A DNA stretch of 64,000 nt, taken from Periconia sp. R9002 (Eukaryota; Ascomycota; Dothideomycetes; Pleosporales; Periconiaceae). The notes under the pieces were generated by a model. That model made no database searches. It saw only the letters and a list, made by a program, of their open reading frames with translations, and was not told where the DNA came from. Position numbers and translations under genes: made by a program. Within the stretch, counting starts at the first letter, position 1. Each line of letters begins with the position of its first letter. This document shows positions 13,133 to 23,938 of this stretch, in pieces. The DNA lies in contig JAMAHW010000014.1 of NCBI GenBank assembly GCA_023627715.1, positions 372,001-436,000 of the forward strand, given 5' to 3'.

Positions 13133-14380
13133 ATGGCTGACGTGCAATCGCCTCCACCCACTACGACGACAGAAGCTCCCAATGCTACGGCCGAGTCTTC
13201 AAAGACTACATCTACCGACCTCGTTCCCACCGTCACCACTTCTGAACAAGTCATCATTACAACCAATGCGGAAGGCAAGAAGGTGAAGAAGATAATACGC
13301 CGCAAGCGGCGACCTGCGCGGCCTCAGGTCGATCCAGCGACTTTCAAAACCGAAGCTCCCCCGCCTACTGGCACCATCTTCAATATATGGTACAACAAAT
13401 GGAGCGGCGGTGACCGCGAGGATAAGTATCTTTCCAAGACTGCTGCGCAAGGACGCTGCGTTGTCGCACGCGACAGCGGATATACAAAAGCAGACAAAAC
13501 ACCTGGAGCATATTTCTGTCTATTTTTCGCGCGAGGAGTTTGCCCCAAGGGCGTCGACTGCGAATATCTACACCGTCTCCCTACCGTCACCGATATATTC
13601 CCATCAAACGTTGATTGCTTTGGACGAGACAAGTTTTCAGACTACCGCGATGATATGGGCGGCGTCGGTACCTTTCAGCGACAGAATCGGACCTTGTATA
13701 TTGGCCGCATCCATGTCACGGACGATATCGAAGAAATCGTTGCCCGTCATTTTCAAGAATGGGGTCAGATCGAACGGACTCGTGTCTTGACCGCGCGTGG
13801 CGTAGCGTTTGTTACCTACATGAACGAGGCCAACTCTCAGTTTGCCAAAGAAGCTATGGCACATCAGTCGCTTGATCACAATGAAATCTTGAACGTACGA
13901 TGGGCGACCGTTGATCCCAACCCCGCCGCTCAAAAGAGAGAGGCACGTCGGATTGAAGAACAGGCAGCAGAGGCAATCAGAAAGGCGCTACCGGCAAGCT
14001 ACGTAGCAGAGATTGAAGGACGTGACGGTGAAAGCAAGAAGAGAAGAAAAATTGAGGGGAGCTTTGGATTGCAGGGATACGAAGCTCCTGATGATGTGTG
14101 GTATGCTAAAGAGAAGGCAGAGTGGGAACAAGCGAAAGAGATCGGTGCGCCAGAGGAGAGATTAATGATAGAAGGCACGGGCGGCGTACCTGAGGACGAA
14201 GGCGAAGAAGATGGAACATATGGGTTTGCGCAACAAGAACAAACAGAAGCGAACGATGGCATATTATCGGGCTCTACACTGCAAGCTCTGAAGGGGTACA
14301 CTGCCAACACGAATACAAACAAGGCACCGCCGGTCGTGGGACCGTTAGTTGGATATGGGAGTGATGAAGACAGCGATTAA
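13133..14380 (+). CDS. CWC2: pre-mRNA splicing factor Cwc2 (RBM22 homolog)
   Basis: Single exon, 415 aa. After a low-complexity start and a basic KKIIRRKRRPARPQ stretch comes the torus domain (FNIWYNKWSGGD..) with an integrated CCCH finger (CLFFARGVCPKGVDCEYLH, about residues 125-150). An RRM follows at about 185-260 (RTLYIGRIHV, ARGVAFVTYMNE). The connector and C-terminal region are charged, including an acidic patch. Cwc2 is in the Prp19-related complex and contacts U6 snRNA and the pre-mRNA at the catalytic centre of the spliceosome. The domain order and length match the family. Confidence 0.95.
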   Translation: MADVQSPPPTTTTEAPNATAESSKTTSTDLVPTVTTSEQVIITTNAEGKKVKKIIRRKRRPARPQVDPATFKTEAPPPTGTIFNIWYNKWSGGDREDKYLSKTAAQGRCVVARDSGYTKADKTPGAYFCLFFARGVCPKGVDCEYLHRLPTVTDIFPSNVDCFGRDKFSDYRDDMGGVGTFQRQNRTLYIGRIHVTDDIEEIVARHFQEWGQIERTRVLTARGVAFVTYMNEANSQFAKEAMAHQSLDHNEILNVRWATVDPNPAAQKREARRIEEQAAEAIRKALPASYVAEIEGRDGESKKRRKIEGSFGLQGYEAPDDVWYAKEKAEWEQAKEIGAPEERLMIEGTGGVPEDEGEEDGTYGFAQQEQTEANDGILSGSTLQALKGYTANTNTNKAPPVVGPLVGYGSDEDSD

Positions 14381-14844
14381 AAATTGAGTGTCTCGCTCCG
14401 TCGGCACGGAAAGACATCCGGATCTTGTTTCAATTCGATTTGACCGTACAAACATGTGTATCATAGCTCAGGAGATATGCATATGGCGTAAATGATACCC
14501 ATTTCCAACGAGTTTCATCACTCCGAACACATTGTAATGTGATATGGTCTCTAACAATCAACCTTCTGAGAAGAAAGCGCTGACACCGTCTTGTTCATAA
14601 CTTTTCACAGCTATTATAAAGGTTCGAGGAAGATCTAGGGATGATAAGAAGCTTTGGCGAGTCATGTTCTCCTGTACCTGCAACATCATGACCATCCCAC
14701 CTTACACCCCACTTTACACCGCGACCACCGGCAAGGAAGCAAGCACTGTCCTTTATTTCCTTGTCTGCTTCCAGCTTCCAGCTTCCTTCTCAATTCTCTT
14801 TTTTCTTTCGAAGCCACAGCAAATTCGTTTTCTGTCAGAAAAAA
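14381..14844. promoter_or_regulatory. CWC2 3' region and SDR promoter
   Basis: 464 bp between tandem genes. A pyrimidine-rich tract (about 14760-14812) lies just upstream of the SDR start codon, as is common in fungal promoters and 5' UTRs. Confidence 0.4.
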
Positions 14845-15812
14845 ATGTCCTACACTTTCAAAGATAAAGTTGTCCTCATAACGGGCGCAGGCAGTGGTAT
14901 CGGGTGCGGTAATCCACCTCTACTCTCCAATAGCATATATGTAATATGTGCAGCGAACAATGCGCTATTCGTACGCTGTCGAAATGTAGAAAACAATGCT
15001 AACACGTAATTCATAGCCGCGCTACTGCCGTCAAAATGGCATCTCTATCCGCCACACTTGCTCTCTGCGATCTGAGTACGTCAAGTTCCAACCATCCTCT
15101 TACCTATCTTCTCGCGAAGAAAAGGAGGAAACGGGCTTTTCTGATTGGCATTTGAAAAACAGATTACGATGCCCTAGAGGAAACCTCCCGTCTCTGCACA
15201 CTCTCCCCCACCCCCCGCATCCTCGCCGACGTCGACGTCTCCTCCGTGCAAGAAGTAACGCAGTTCATCAACGACATTGTCAAGAAGCACGGCACCATCC
15301 ACCACGTCTTCAACTGCGCGGGCGTAAACCCGACGTCGATGCCGCTCGAATCCACGCCCGACAGCTACTGGGACAAGCTCATGTCGGTAAACCTGAAAGG
15401 CGTCTTCAACGTGACCCGCGCCGCCATCCCGCACCTGCAGACGGGAGCCAGTTTCGTCAACGTGTCGTCCATATCCGGTACGAATCCTTCGGCGCAGCAG
15501 GCGGTGTACTGCGCGACCAAGTTCGGGCTGATTGGCTTCAGCAAGTGTATGGCGCTCGAGCTGGGGCCCAAGGGGATACGGACGAATATCGTGGCGCCTG
15601 GTTACATCGATACGCCGACGAATGCTGGGGTCGTCAAGGGAGGTGAGGCGGTGGAGAGTATGAGGAAGGGGAATGCTTTGGGGAGGATGGGTACGCCTGA
15701 AGAGGTTGCCGACGTGGTGGCGTTCCTGTTCAGTGAGGAGGCGAGGTATATGAATGGAAGTGTTGTGGAGGTGGATGGGATGATTGGGCCGAATGCAAAT
15801 CAGAGTAAGTGA
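14845..15812 (+). CDS. short-chain dehydrogenase/reductase
   Basis: Exons 14845..14903, 15017..15075, 15163..15812; 255 aa. The first two exons are 59 nt each. Splicing restores the cofactor motif TGAGSGIGRATAVKMA (from residue 13). Further classical SDR marks are NCAGVN (about 90), the catalytic Ser in VNVSSISG, YCATK with the active Tyr and Lys (about 155), and IVAPGYIDTP. The length and motifs are those of a classical NAD(P)-dependent SDR of about 250 residues. The substrate cannot be told from sequence. No targeting signal; the C-terminus NQSK is not a peroxisomal signal. Confidence 0.92.
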
Positions 15813-16169
15813 TTTGAAAGGCAGGGGAGCGACCAATTGGTTCGTTCATGCAATGAGACGAGCGAATGTGAAAAGAAGTGGGAAAAGTGGGGGCAAAGAG
15901 GGTAGTCAGTCGGTTGTAGCTCATTGGCACGGGAAATGAAAACTCATGATGAAAAATAAGAGTAGGAACGGCTTCAAGGTAAAGAAGAACGCTCATCTAT
16001 AGGATAGCTAAGTAGAGAAGTCATCATAGAAACAAAGGATATCGTCTGAGCTATGCAATACATTCCCTGATCATCATATCTCGTCCATTGCATGCTCCTG
16101 TCTCATTTCCCTAGCCCAACGCCATGAAATGCTAATCATCAATTTTTTGCCCATGTTCAGTCTTCTGTA
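15813..16169. other. convergent 3' region SDR/histidine kinase
   Basis: 357 bp between stop codons. Nothing recognisable beyond presumed 3' UTRs. Confidence 0.35.
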
Positions 16170-19134
16170 TCAATCTTTGCCATTCTCTTGGGGCATCAGA
16201 CTTCTGATTTTCTTCACCAAGTCATCCACCTTGAATGGCTTGCTGATTACAGCATCCATCCCAGCATCCACCATGCTTGAAGTTTGAGCCTCCCTTACGT
16301 TGGCACTAACGCCAAGTATGGGACTACGTCCAGCCTTGTTTTGTGCTTGTAATTCACGTATCTCCTGAGTGGCTGCATTTCCGTCTTTTATTGGCATCTC
16401 TTGATCCATACTAATCGGGGTAGAGGAAGAATCAGTATGTGCCCGAAGCGTGGTTTTGGTGCCGATACTTACAGGATACAGTCGAAGAAATCTTTCTGGT
16501 TGTCATCGTCGGGTTCATGCCTGCCACGCTCCGCCACAGCGTCGATAGCTTCTTGTCCATTGTTGGCTACGAACACCTGAGGCAAAGTAAGTCTTGGATA
16601 ACCTTAATCTAGCAACATGTTTCATTTACCTCGAATCCCTTGGACTGAAGTTGTCGACGAAGGACCTTCTGGTTGATCAAGTTGTCCTCGACAAGAAGTA
16701 AGGTGCTACGTTCATCAGAATTTTCTCTGCTCTGCTTCTTTGATAAATCATTCGCGGCAGAATCTTGCCGCGCTGTTTCTCCTCGTGTCAGATCAGGAAG
16801 TTTAGATTTTGTGCCATCAAGAGTGGAAGGCGTTTCACTGACTTGGTCAGCGACCGCCTGTGTTTCGTCGTATCGTTCGTCTTTCTGAATTGATGGGTGA
16901 GCGTCGGTCTTCTCCGTGGGGGGGTTACTCAGAGTTTTCATTGCATGATCGGGGGTGACGCCCCCATGGCTTGCCAATGTCCTGAATTGCGGCCGATCTT
17001 CCGAGTTCTCCAATTTTTCGCCTATGCCACGCAATGCGGAGTTGTTACGGCTATAAGGCGGACGATTTTTTGGCGTAGAGGCTCTGCCAGCATTCGAGCT
17101 ATCTGAAGCAGCACGGGAACCTGCGGTGGGTCTCTCTCTATTTTTATTCACAGTGCGCACTTTGAAGAAGAATCCAAAGGTGGAGCCTTCACCTTCTTTC
17201 GACGAAACACCAATGTCTCCGCCATGTAACTGGCACACTGCACACTGTCAGCTAGAGAAAATCCGCAAAGTAAGAACAGCTTACATTTACGTGAAATGAA
17301 AAGCCCTAGACCGGAGCCACCGTAGTTCTCTTGAGTCTTTGGTGTTGCCTGCCTGATATACTGGTTAGAATAATCTCAATTCTGAATACTACGGGTATTG
17401 CGTACCGGAATCGCCCGAAGAGTTTTGCTTGATCATCTTGACTAATGCCAATGCCCGTGTCCCGGACCGAAACCATGAGGTAGAGAACAGAGCCAGTGCC
17501 CCAATCATGTGTCAAGGTTGAATCAACGTGGAAAGCGCTCTTGTCTGACTCGGAGAAGAAGATGACGTTTGGAGGGTAGGAAGTCGGTCGCTCAACTGAC
17601 GCACCCATGGAAACTTCAATCCTTCTTTCGCCCTTCTTCTTTGCGGTAAACTTTATCGCATTCGTAATCAGGTTCACCAGGACTTGTTTCATCCTGTTCA
17701 GATCGGCTACAACAAAATCGACATGATGCTCTTCATACGAAGTATCCATTGCATAATGAAAGTCAATATGTTTCGCTTTGAACTCGCTCTGAAAAACTTT
17801 GAGCGCGGTGGAGAAACCCCATTTTGGTTGAACTTCTCTTGGGACCAAGGTCAGCATCATAGAATCCAGCTTGGAGAATGAAAGGATGTCATCCACCAAA
17901 GTATTTTGATGTGTAACACAGAGTAGGATGGTGTCAGCAGCGTCCAGAATATCAGAAGTTGCATCGTGCAGGTCCTGGTGGTTGTCTGAAAGTTCTCGGG
18001 TCACATCTTTGATTTCTTCGGCCAGATGAAGCACGGCGCTAAGGGGATTACGAATCTCGTGAGACACCATATCGATGAAGCGTTCTTGCTGTTCTTTCCG
18101 GTCCTTTGCCTCGGCGGCTGCTTTTTCCTGGGTGATTTGGGCTTGTTTGATTTCAGTAATGTCTATCACGGCGCAAATATAACCTGCCTCGGGGTCTCTT
18201 GACAAAGGCTTGAACAAGAACAATCTCCACTCGCCTGCTTCGCCCGAGGCGTCTGCAGCACAGCGAAATTCGATGCTTAATTCTTCGCGGTTGCTGAAAG
18301 CTTCGCGATAGGCCGACATGACACGGTCATAGTCATCGGGATGAATGCTCTCAGGCCAGGCCCGGAACTCATTCTTGGTCTTGTTAGTAGTGAGTTTGAA
18401 GAAAGCGTCGTTTACGAATATGGATTCAGCCTCGGCATCTACCACAGCAAGACCGTGGGGTAAGAGCTCGGCGAAGCGATGGAACAGCTGTGTCTGGCGC
18501 GAATCAGCGGGTGACTTTCCGTCTTGCTTGTTCGGTTGCTGAGATTCTATGTCCTTGGTCTGGCGGGCGGGGTTGTTTTCGGTGAACTCATCAAGGCCGG
18601 AGATGGGCAGGTATTTATCATTTTCTGCATATTCGACACACTGGGCAAGGACACCGTGGCGATTTCCATGATGATCGAGGAGGGTACTGAGTAGCAGCTG
18701 GGTGTCGCGATTATGGTCGAGGTCCTTGCTCAGGAAGAATCGGTAGGCTGGGAGGGGGGTCAGTGGACAGTGCGACAAGGCGAACAGAAGCGGAGGTGCT
18801 CACCTACCTTGATGGTTCGGCCGCGGGTAGCGACAGCTAGAGCACTGAGAGCTTCCTCTGAATAGCTGTCGTGAGCGCTGGTGCCCTGCCCATCCATATC
18901 ACCGCGAGCTTTCCCCCAGGCTAGGTTATGCACGATAGACAGATCACTACCCCAAAAGATGGCGGCCGGGTGAGGGATAGGTAGCAAGCAGGATTGCACG
19001 AGGGTAGCGAGGGTATTGGACCATTCATCGCGGGTGCCAAGGGTCGACTGGGACCAGTCCTTGCGAGACAGATACTCAGAGTTGAGGTCGAAGACGCCGA
19101 CGCCTGCTGTCGTCAACCTGTCGAGGTTCTCCAT
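16170..19134 (-). CDS. PAS-domain hybrid histidine kinase
   Basis: Six exons: 18804..19134, 17406..18747, 17285..17352, 16630..17237, 16473..16576, 16170..16410; 897 aa. An N-terminal PAS-like segment (DWSQSTLGTRDEW.., AIFWGSDLSIVHN) is followed by a second PAS at about 200-315. Then come the His box SHEIRNPLS (about 342), N box NLITNAIKFT (about 470), G1 DTGIGIS (about 540) and G2 GGSGLGLFIS. After a Ser/Asn-rich linker the receiver domain has VEDNLINQ (about 762), the phospho-acceptor Asp in LMDQEMP (about 820) and SKPF (about 880). No membrane helix, so a soluble sensor that feeds a phosphorelay through an HPt protein. The signal sensed is unknown. It diverges from the F-box gene. Confidence 0.92.
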
Positions 19135-19926
19135 GCGCGGAGAGAAGAAGCAAGGCGGGGCGGAGAGGGGCGGGGCGGGGCGGGAGCGAGTAGAAGAGAA
19201 GCGAGCGAAAAGCTATGTTGAAGTGGGTTTGCAGCAAGTGAGGGATGTTTGTACAGTATGGTGGAAGCCGCTTCGGGGCACTATGGATTGTTGCATATAT
19301 ATCTATGTACCGCAAGTAGGCATGTCCCAAGGAAGGTTGGCATGGCCATGTGGTGTAGCCGCCTGTGTGCGCTTGTTTGCGCTTGACGTCACGGCCACAT
19401 CTAGGCCTTCATTTCTTTTTGCCTGCGCCCTCACGTGACGCTCGCTTCTCAACATTCCCGAAGCCATCATCCACCTGGGTACATATGTATGTACGTGCAT
19501 GTACACGTATGTATGTGCGCATCCTTTGTAGTGCAACAACATGCAATGGAACGCAATACCTATGCGCCTAGGTAGGTATAGTCATTTGGGTCCTATACCT
19601 GTCTAATGCCAACACTAATACTAATACTGTACCGTACCTGCACTAGTCGACACGTTTGGTAGTTACCTAGGTAGGCTTAGGTTAACGCTGCCCTTATCAT
19701 GATTCAGCCATGTAGGTTAGTTATGTACGACATCTATTCGCTCGGTAACTACCAACCGGAGTTGCGCAATCCGTTACCCGACCACGCCTATCTAGGTACT
19801 TACTTGCATGTAGCTATGTAATCAAGTCGAGTCGACTTTAACCACCACCTTTTTCTCGTCCTCCTCGTCTCCTCCTCACCGTAACCTTGCATCCACCGGC
19901 TTTGTCCACATCTTTAATGCACCACC
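19135..19926. promoter_or_regulatory. divergent promoter histidine kinase/F-box gene with CCTAGG palindromes
   Basis: 792 bp. Next to the kinase start lies a G-rich tract made of GGGGC units (about 19155-19193), C-rich on the kinase sense strand. From about 19480 to 19830 the sequence is rich in tatgtatgt steps and in CCTAGG-centred palindromes such as cctaggtagg (about 19567 and 19676). No gene is seen. Confidence 0.45.
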
Positions 19927-21378
19927 ATGGCCCACCTCGTGCAGCTGGCCCCAGAACTCCTGGACCTGATCCTTTCTTATCTCCCTCCTAGCGACATTGT
20001 CAGCTTTTCCCGGACTTGCCGTCATGCTGCCCTCTTCATCCACCCCCGAAACCGCAGCCTTTGGAAATCCGCATTCCTGCAAGTTTTTGATCATCCAAAA
20101 CATGCCTGGGAAGCCATGGTTCCTACCGCCCGAGCCCTGAATCGTGACCGTGAAGCTCAGTGGAATTGGCATCATGAACTTCGCCGGCGCATGATCGCGT
20201 ACAACGCTGTGTGCGAGTTAGATTATGCCACCCTGCTCAAAACGATCGAACAGGTCGTCACTACTCTCTTGGATGTTGAGCAGACGGCAGCTTATACTGA
20301 CAAAGACTCTTCGGGGAATCCTCAGTCCCTCAATCTTATCTTCCTAAACCGATTGCAACGTCAATCTCCCAATTTCGATGGCATCGTCCATGACTATCAC
20401 CGAGATATCAACTCGTTCTCCCTTCCTATGGAGTTTTTGACCGAATCCGACCGCCCCGTCACCCGGTCCATGGTCGTGGGTCGGCGGGTCACGGTTCCGA
20501 CCTGGGCCAGCCAATTCCACGTCATCCATGGCCCTACAAAAAGAGAATTGGATTCAGTCGTCTCCAAAGCCGCCGCGAGAGCTATCGTTTACGACTGGAA
20601 CGTTACGGGCCCCGCAGCAGAATACGGACCTTTTAACCGAGACTCGTCTGGCACAGTCAACTGGCAAACCGTGGAAGCCATCAGCTCTCTGATGCATCGT
20701 ATCTTCGAGATGCCGTTAGAGATGTACTGTCTGACTTCCTGCGGCTTCCCGATGAACATCCCAAGGGCTTTACCAACTACTGCCGAGATGCCGAATCATG
20801 ATTGGGCGGGCATCACCGGGCTGTGGCTAGGAACCTATGCTTTTCTCGATTATAGAGCTCTCGTGCATTTCAATATTGCGCACAATCAGGAATACCCGCT
20901 GGATCTGGGTGAATACGAAGAAGCCTGTGGAGATCTGATGCGCTTGGAAATCAAAGTGGATGACTCCGACGATCTGAGACAGGATAAAAGACTCCGCACT
21001 ATGCTTCCACACTGCGACGATCTTCCAATCCTTCGTTTCAGTGGCGTATCACAGAATCAAGCGGTTGGGAGGCCCTCGATTGGAGTAAGAGGTTTTGTCT
21101 GCCTTACTCCTAGTGGCCGGGAGGTACGATGGCGATTTATTATAAGATACGCTGGAGAAGATCAGTGGCAACTAGAAGGTGTGCAGCCTGGAGTGCGCTC
21201 GGGACCCATGTAAGTATATTACCCAAGTAAAGCGTCGCCCCATCACCACCTGCTAATCGTAATACTTTTCTGGTTTAGATATGGTCTTTGGAGCCATATA
21301 GATCATGATGATCATGGACCAACTGGGCCGTTTTATTATGCCCCAGCCGCGCTCTGCGACATTGATCATGCTAATTAA
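19927..21378 (+). CDS. F-box protein
   Basis: Exons 19927..21209 and 21279..21378; 460 aa. The N-terminus LAPELLDLILSYLPPSDIVSFSRTCR (about residues 6-31) is a clear F-box, which binds Skp1 in SCF ubiquitin ligases. The rest shows no LRR, WD or Kelch repeats; it contains YGLWSHIDHDDHGPTGPF near the end and a GLWLGTYAF segment near 300. Several fungal F-box proteins share this type of C-terminal region, but its target is unknown. The intron splits an Ile codon (GPI|YGLW). The stop is 71 bp from the convergent MFS stop. Confidence 0.85.
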
Positions 21379-21449
21379 GACCTATCCATCCATCACAAAT
21401 TACATTTCCTTCGCGTATACCTTCTCCCACCGCCTTTGTCATTCACTAT

Positions 21450-23299
21450 CTACATTTTTCGGTCCCCTGTATTCCTTAATTTTCCACCATACTTGCTGAG
21501 GATGCAAATCGATGGTATACTCAGACCAACACTGACTATAGCCAAAACCGTATCCCCCGTGCCATAACCCAGTGTGTCAAACAAGCTCGGTGCAAATATA
21601 GGGAACGCAAAAGCGAATATATTCTTCGGGAATTGCGATGCCGCATTGGCCGAAGCGGTGTGATCGAGGAAAGATTCTACAATGTAGGCTGCCATAGCGG
21701 TGTTACTGACCATATGACCGCCACCGAAGATGGCAATACCTGTCGTTATCAGCGATACCTAAACTGCAATTGAGGAAGTCCAAAGGAGAGTTTACGAAAT
21801 CATCCAGGTTGAACTTACCGATGTCAGGTACGATCCAATGCACACGCTTCTCAGCTGCCCATCCAAACCAAATCAGGCCAACCGGTATCATAACCATTCC
21901 CGGTATCAACAATGGGATGCGGTTCTCTGGACTCGTTTTCCCGTCATTCTTCGCTTTAAGATGCGCCCAGATGCGGTCCATGGCCTTGCCTCCACCGTAC
22001 AAACCCGATAAGCAACCGATGACTATGGCAAAGTAGTGCAGACCGCTTGCTGTGGGAGATTGGTTGTAGTGCTTTGTCCATACACTGGCAAATGTCGCGT
22101 GTGTAATGTACAGGATCCCGAACTGATAACCCATAACGAGAGCTATGGCCAAACTGGTTAGCTGTGTTCACCGCAAGGATTGAAAATTTAATTTGCGCGA
22201 AAACGTACCTATCACTTGAATCGTCGGGTGTATTGCCAGCATCTTCATCGGTCTGACCAGGGCTATCATTAGTCTCTTACCAAGTGTTGCGTCGTTGGAC
22301 TCGTGCTCTGTGGAATACGCTTTTCCGGTAGCCTTGCGAAGCCGTGAAGCTTTGCTTTTGAGCAGCGTCGGCGCGTACGTTTCGGGGAGGAAGAAAATAA
22401 TGAGCATGAGAACGATCGTGTTCATGATGGACAAGATATAAAACATCCAGCGCCAGCTCAAGTGTTGCACCTAAACAATCGTCGGTGTTAGCGGGGAAAA
22501 CTGTGCTTGCTATACAGATTCCAGCGAATTCGACCATTACACACCATGATACCTGCAACCAGAGGCCCAATAGCAGGACCTAATAAAGGGAGAGCACCGC
22601 GGACTATCTGAGACTTTCCCCTTTCATCACTATCGTAAATGTCGGCGACGATTGGCCCAGACACCTGCACAAAGTTCAGTCAACCAACGTGCCACTGTTT
22701 GCACGATTCCCAAAAACAAAACGTACCGCAAATTCCGCGCTCGCCCCAAATCCCGCCATGAGCCGACTCAGAATCAAAAGCTCTCCACTATTTGACACCC
22801 CAGATATCGTATTCCAAATAATATACCAAATCCCGCCGATCACACATATTGGCCTCCTCCCCCAAACCTCGCTGCATGGACCAAGTATCAGAGGTCCAAA
22901 CGCAAAGGCAAGAAGGTAGATGGACAAAGACATGTTCGCTTTTGCCTCTGATATGTGTAAATCGCGAGTTATAGCGCCCAATGCTGGTGCCATCATAGGA
23001 CCTCCCATGAGGGTTATGAAACCGCTGATGCTGGTCAAGAGGGCTGTGAAGGTTTTGCGGTGGGGAGACCAGTCGAGAGGGTTCGTCGTTGACGTGTTTG
23101 GCGGGTTGGAAAATGTTACCTTTGGTTTACATCGCGTTAGCTAAGACATGTTGGCATGGGGTCGAAAGCTTACGAGAAGTTCGTTGGAAGTCATGTTGAT
23201 TTCCTTTGTGCCTTTCTCAAGACATGACAACTTGACCGCCGTAGCCCCTTCCTCGGCGGCAGCGGCGTGCACAGTCGGAGGATCGAGATTCACGGCCAT
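21450..23299 (-). CDS. MFS transporter, DHA1 drug/polyamine exporter type
   Basis: Six exons: 23174..23299, 22727..23119, 22545..22664, 22209..22470, 21819..22142, 21450..21739; 504 aa. The cytosolic N-terminus is followed by twelve predicted helices. Motifs include PLILGPCSEVWGRRP (loop 2-3, the MFS A motif), SRLMAGFGASAEFA, PLLGPAIGPLVAG and VQHLSWRWMFYILS, all characteristic of the Tpo/Flu-type DHA1 proton antiporters. For intron 4, the only acceptor that keeps frame is the third AG (..ccatag at 22143-22148), giving QVI|ALVMGYQ. Exporters of this family pump drugs, toxins or polyamines; the cargo here is unknown. It shares its promoter with the divergent Zn2Cys6 gene. Confidence 0.88.
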
Positions 23300-23387
23300 A
23301 ATATGAGATGCAATAAAAATTGAACCGAATCAAGATGCCTCCAAGAGTACATTGTCGCTGTGGAATAAGACTATTATAGGTGAATTA

Positions 23388-23413
23388 TCTCCGAGAAATT
23401 CAGATTTCTCCGA
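23388..23413. promoter_or_regulatory. paired TCTCCGA half-sites near MFS start
   Basis: TCTCCGA occurs at 23388-23394 and again at 23407-23413, in direct orientation. Between them gagaaat-tcag-atttctc (23393-23410) forms a 7-bp inverted repeat. The copy at 23384-23395 (ATTATCTCCGAG) is identical over 12 bases to 23824-23835 at the other end of the promoter. They lie about 90-110 bp upstream of the MFS start codon. Confidence 0.5.
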
Positions 23414-23814
23414 AGCCCTAATTGAGCTTTCTAGAAATGAATCATAGCGTTATAACGCTTTCTTATCCCCTGTACAATTTTGCGTCCAGTATACACTATC
23501 GAGTATAGGCGGTAAAATCAACAGCCAGTGTGCGTAGAGCCGCTGATTCATATTACTTTCCTGGTCGCGCTCGCAAAAGACTTTCAAGCAAACATAGCGA
23601 ACCTCGGCCAAGTGAGGATTTCTAGAAACAGAGTGGACTATGCTAGCATATCATATAATAGTGTATTGCTTGGTTGATTATTCCAACGAACCAGTCTGCT
23701 TGATAGATGGTGCTCAGCTTATTCTACATAGTCGTGAAGTGAAGTGCCCATCATTTCCAAAGTGATCTTATCAGATGCTTGGCGGACCGGGGAAGGACTC
23801 AATTGAGAAGTTTC

Positions 23815-23835
23815 CTCGGATATATTATCTCCGAG
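23815..23835. promoter_or_regulatory. CGG-N11-CCG palindrome, candidate Zn2Cys6 binding site
   Basis: CTCGGA (23815-23820), a 9-bp spacer and TCCGAG (23830-23835) form a perfect 6-bp inverted repeat. Counted as triplets it is CGG-N11-CCG, the geometry bound by Gal4-type Zn2Cys6 dimers. It sits 104 bp upstream of the regulator's ATG. Binding by the neighbouring regulator is inference. Confidence 0.5.
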
Positions 23836-23938
23836 CTAAGTCATGTCGACAGAAGTAAAATCCTATGGTAATCCTGCGGTACGATCATTCTTGTGATTCA
23901 ATAAACTTTTCCTGGTGCTAATTGGACGTGCTGGTGAA

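Larger units (their letters stand above)
23300..23938. promoter_or_regulatory. shared divergent promoter of MFS exporter and Zn2Cys6 regulator
   Basis: 639 bp, AT-richer than its surroundings, between two start codons. It contains the CGG-N11-CCG palindrome and TCTCCGA repeats listed separately, plus ggcggaccgg at 23781-23790 (CGG-N1-CCG). No open frame of note. Confidence 0.6.

Noticed and set aside
21282..21378. MFS and F-box read as possibly broken genes because frames change repeatedly
   Set aside because: All frame changes coincide with GT..AG introns and the joined models have whole-codon lengths and family motifs, so neither is a pseudogene.
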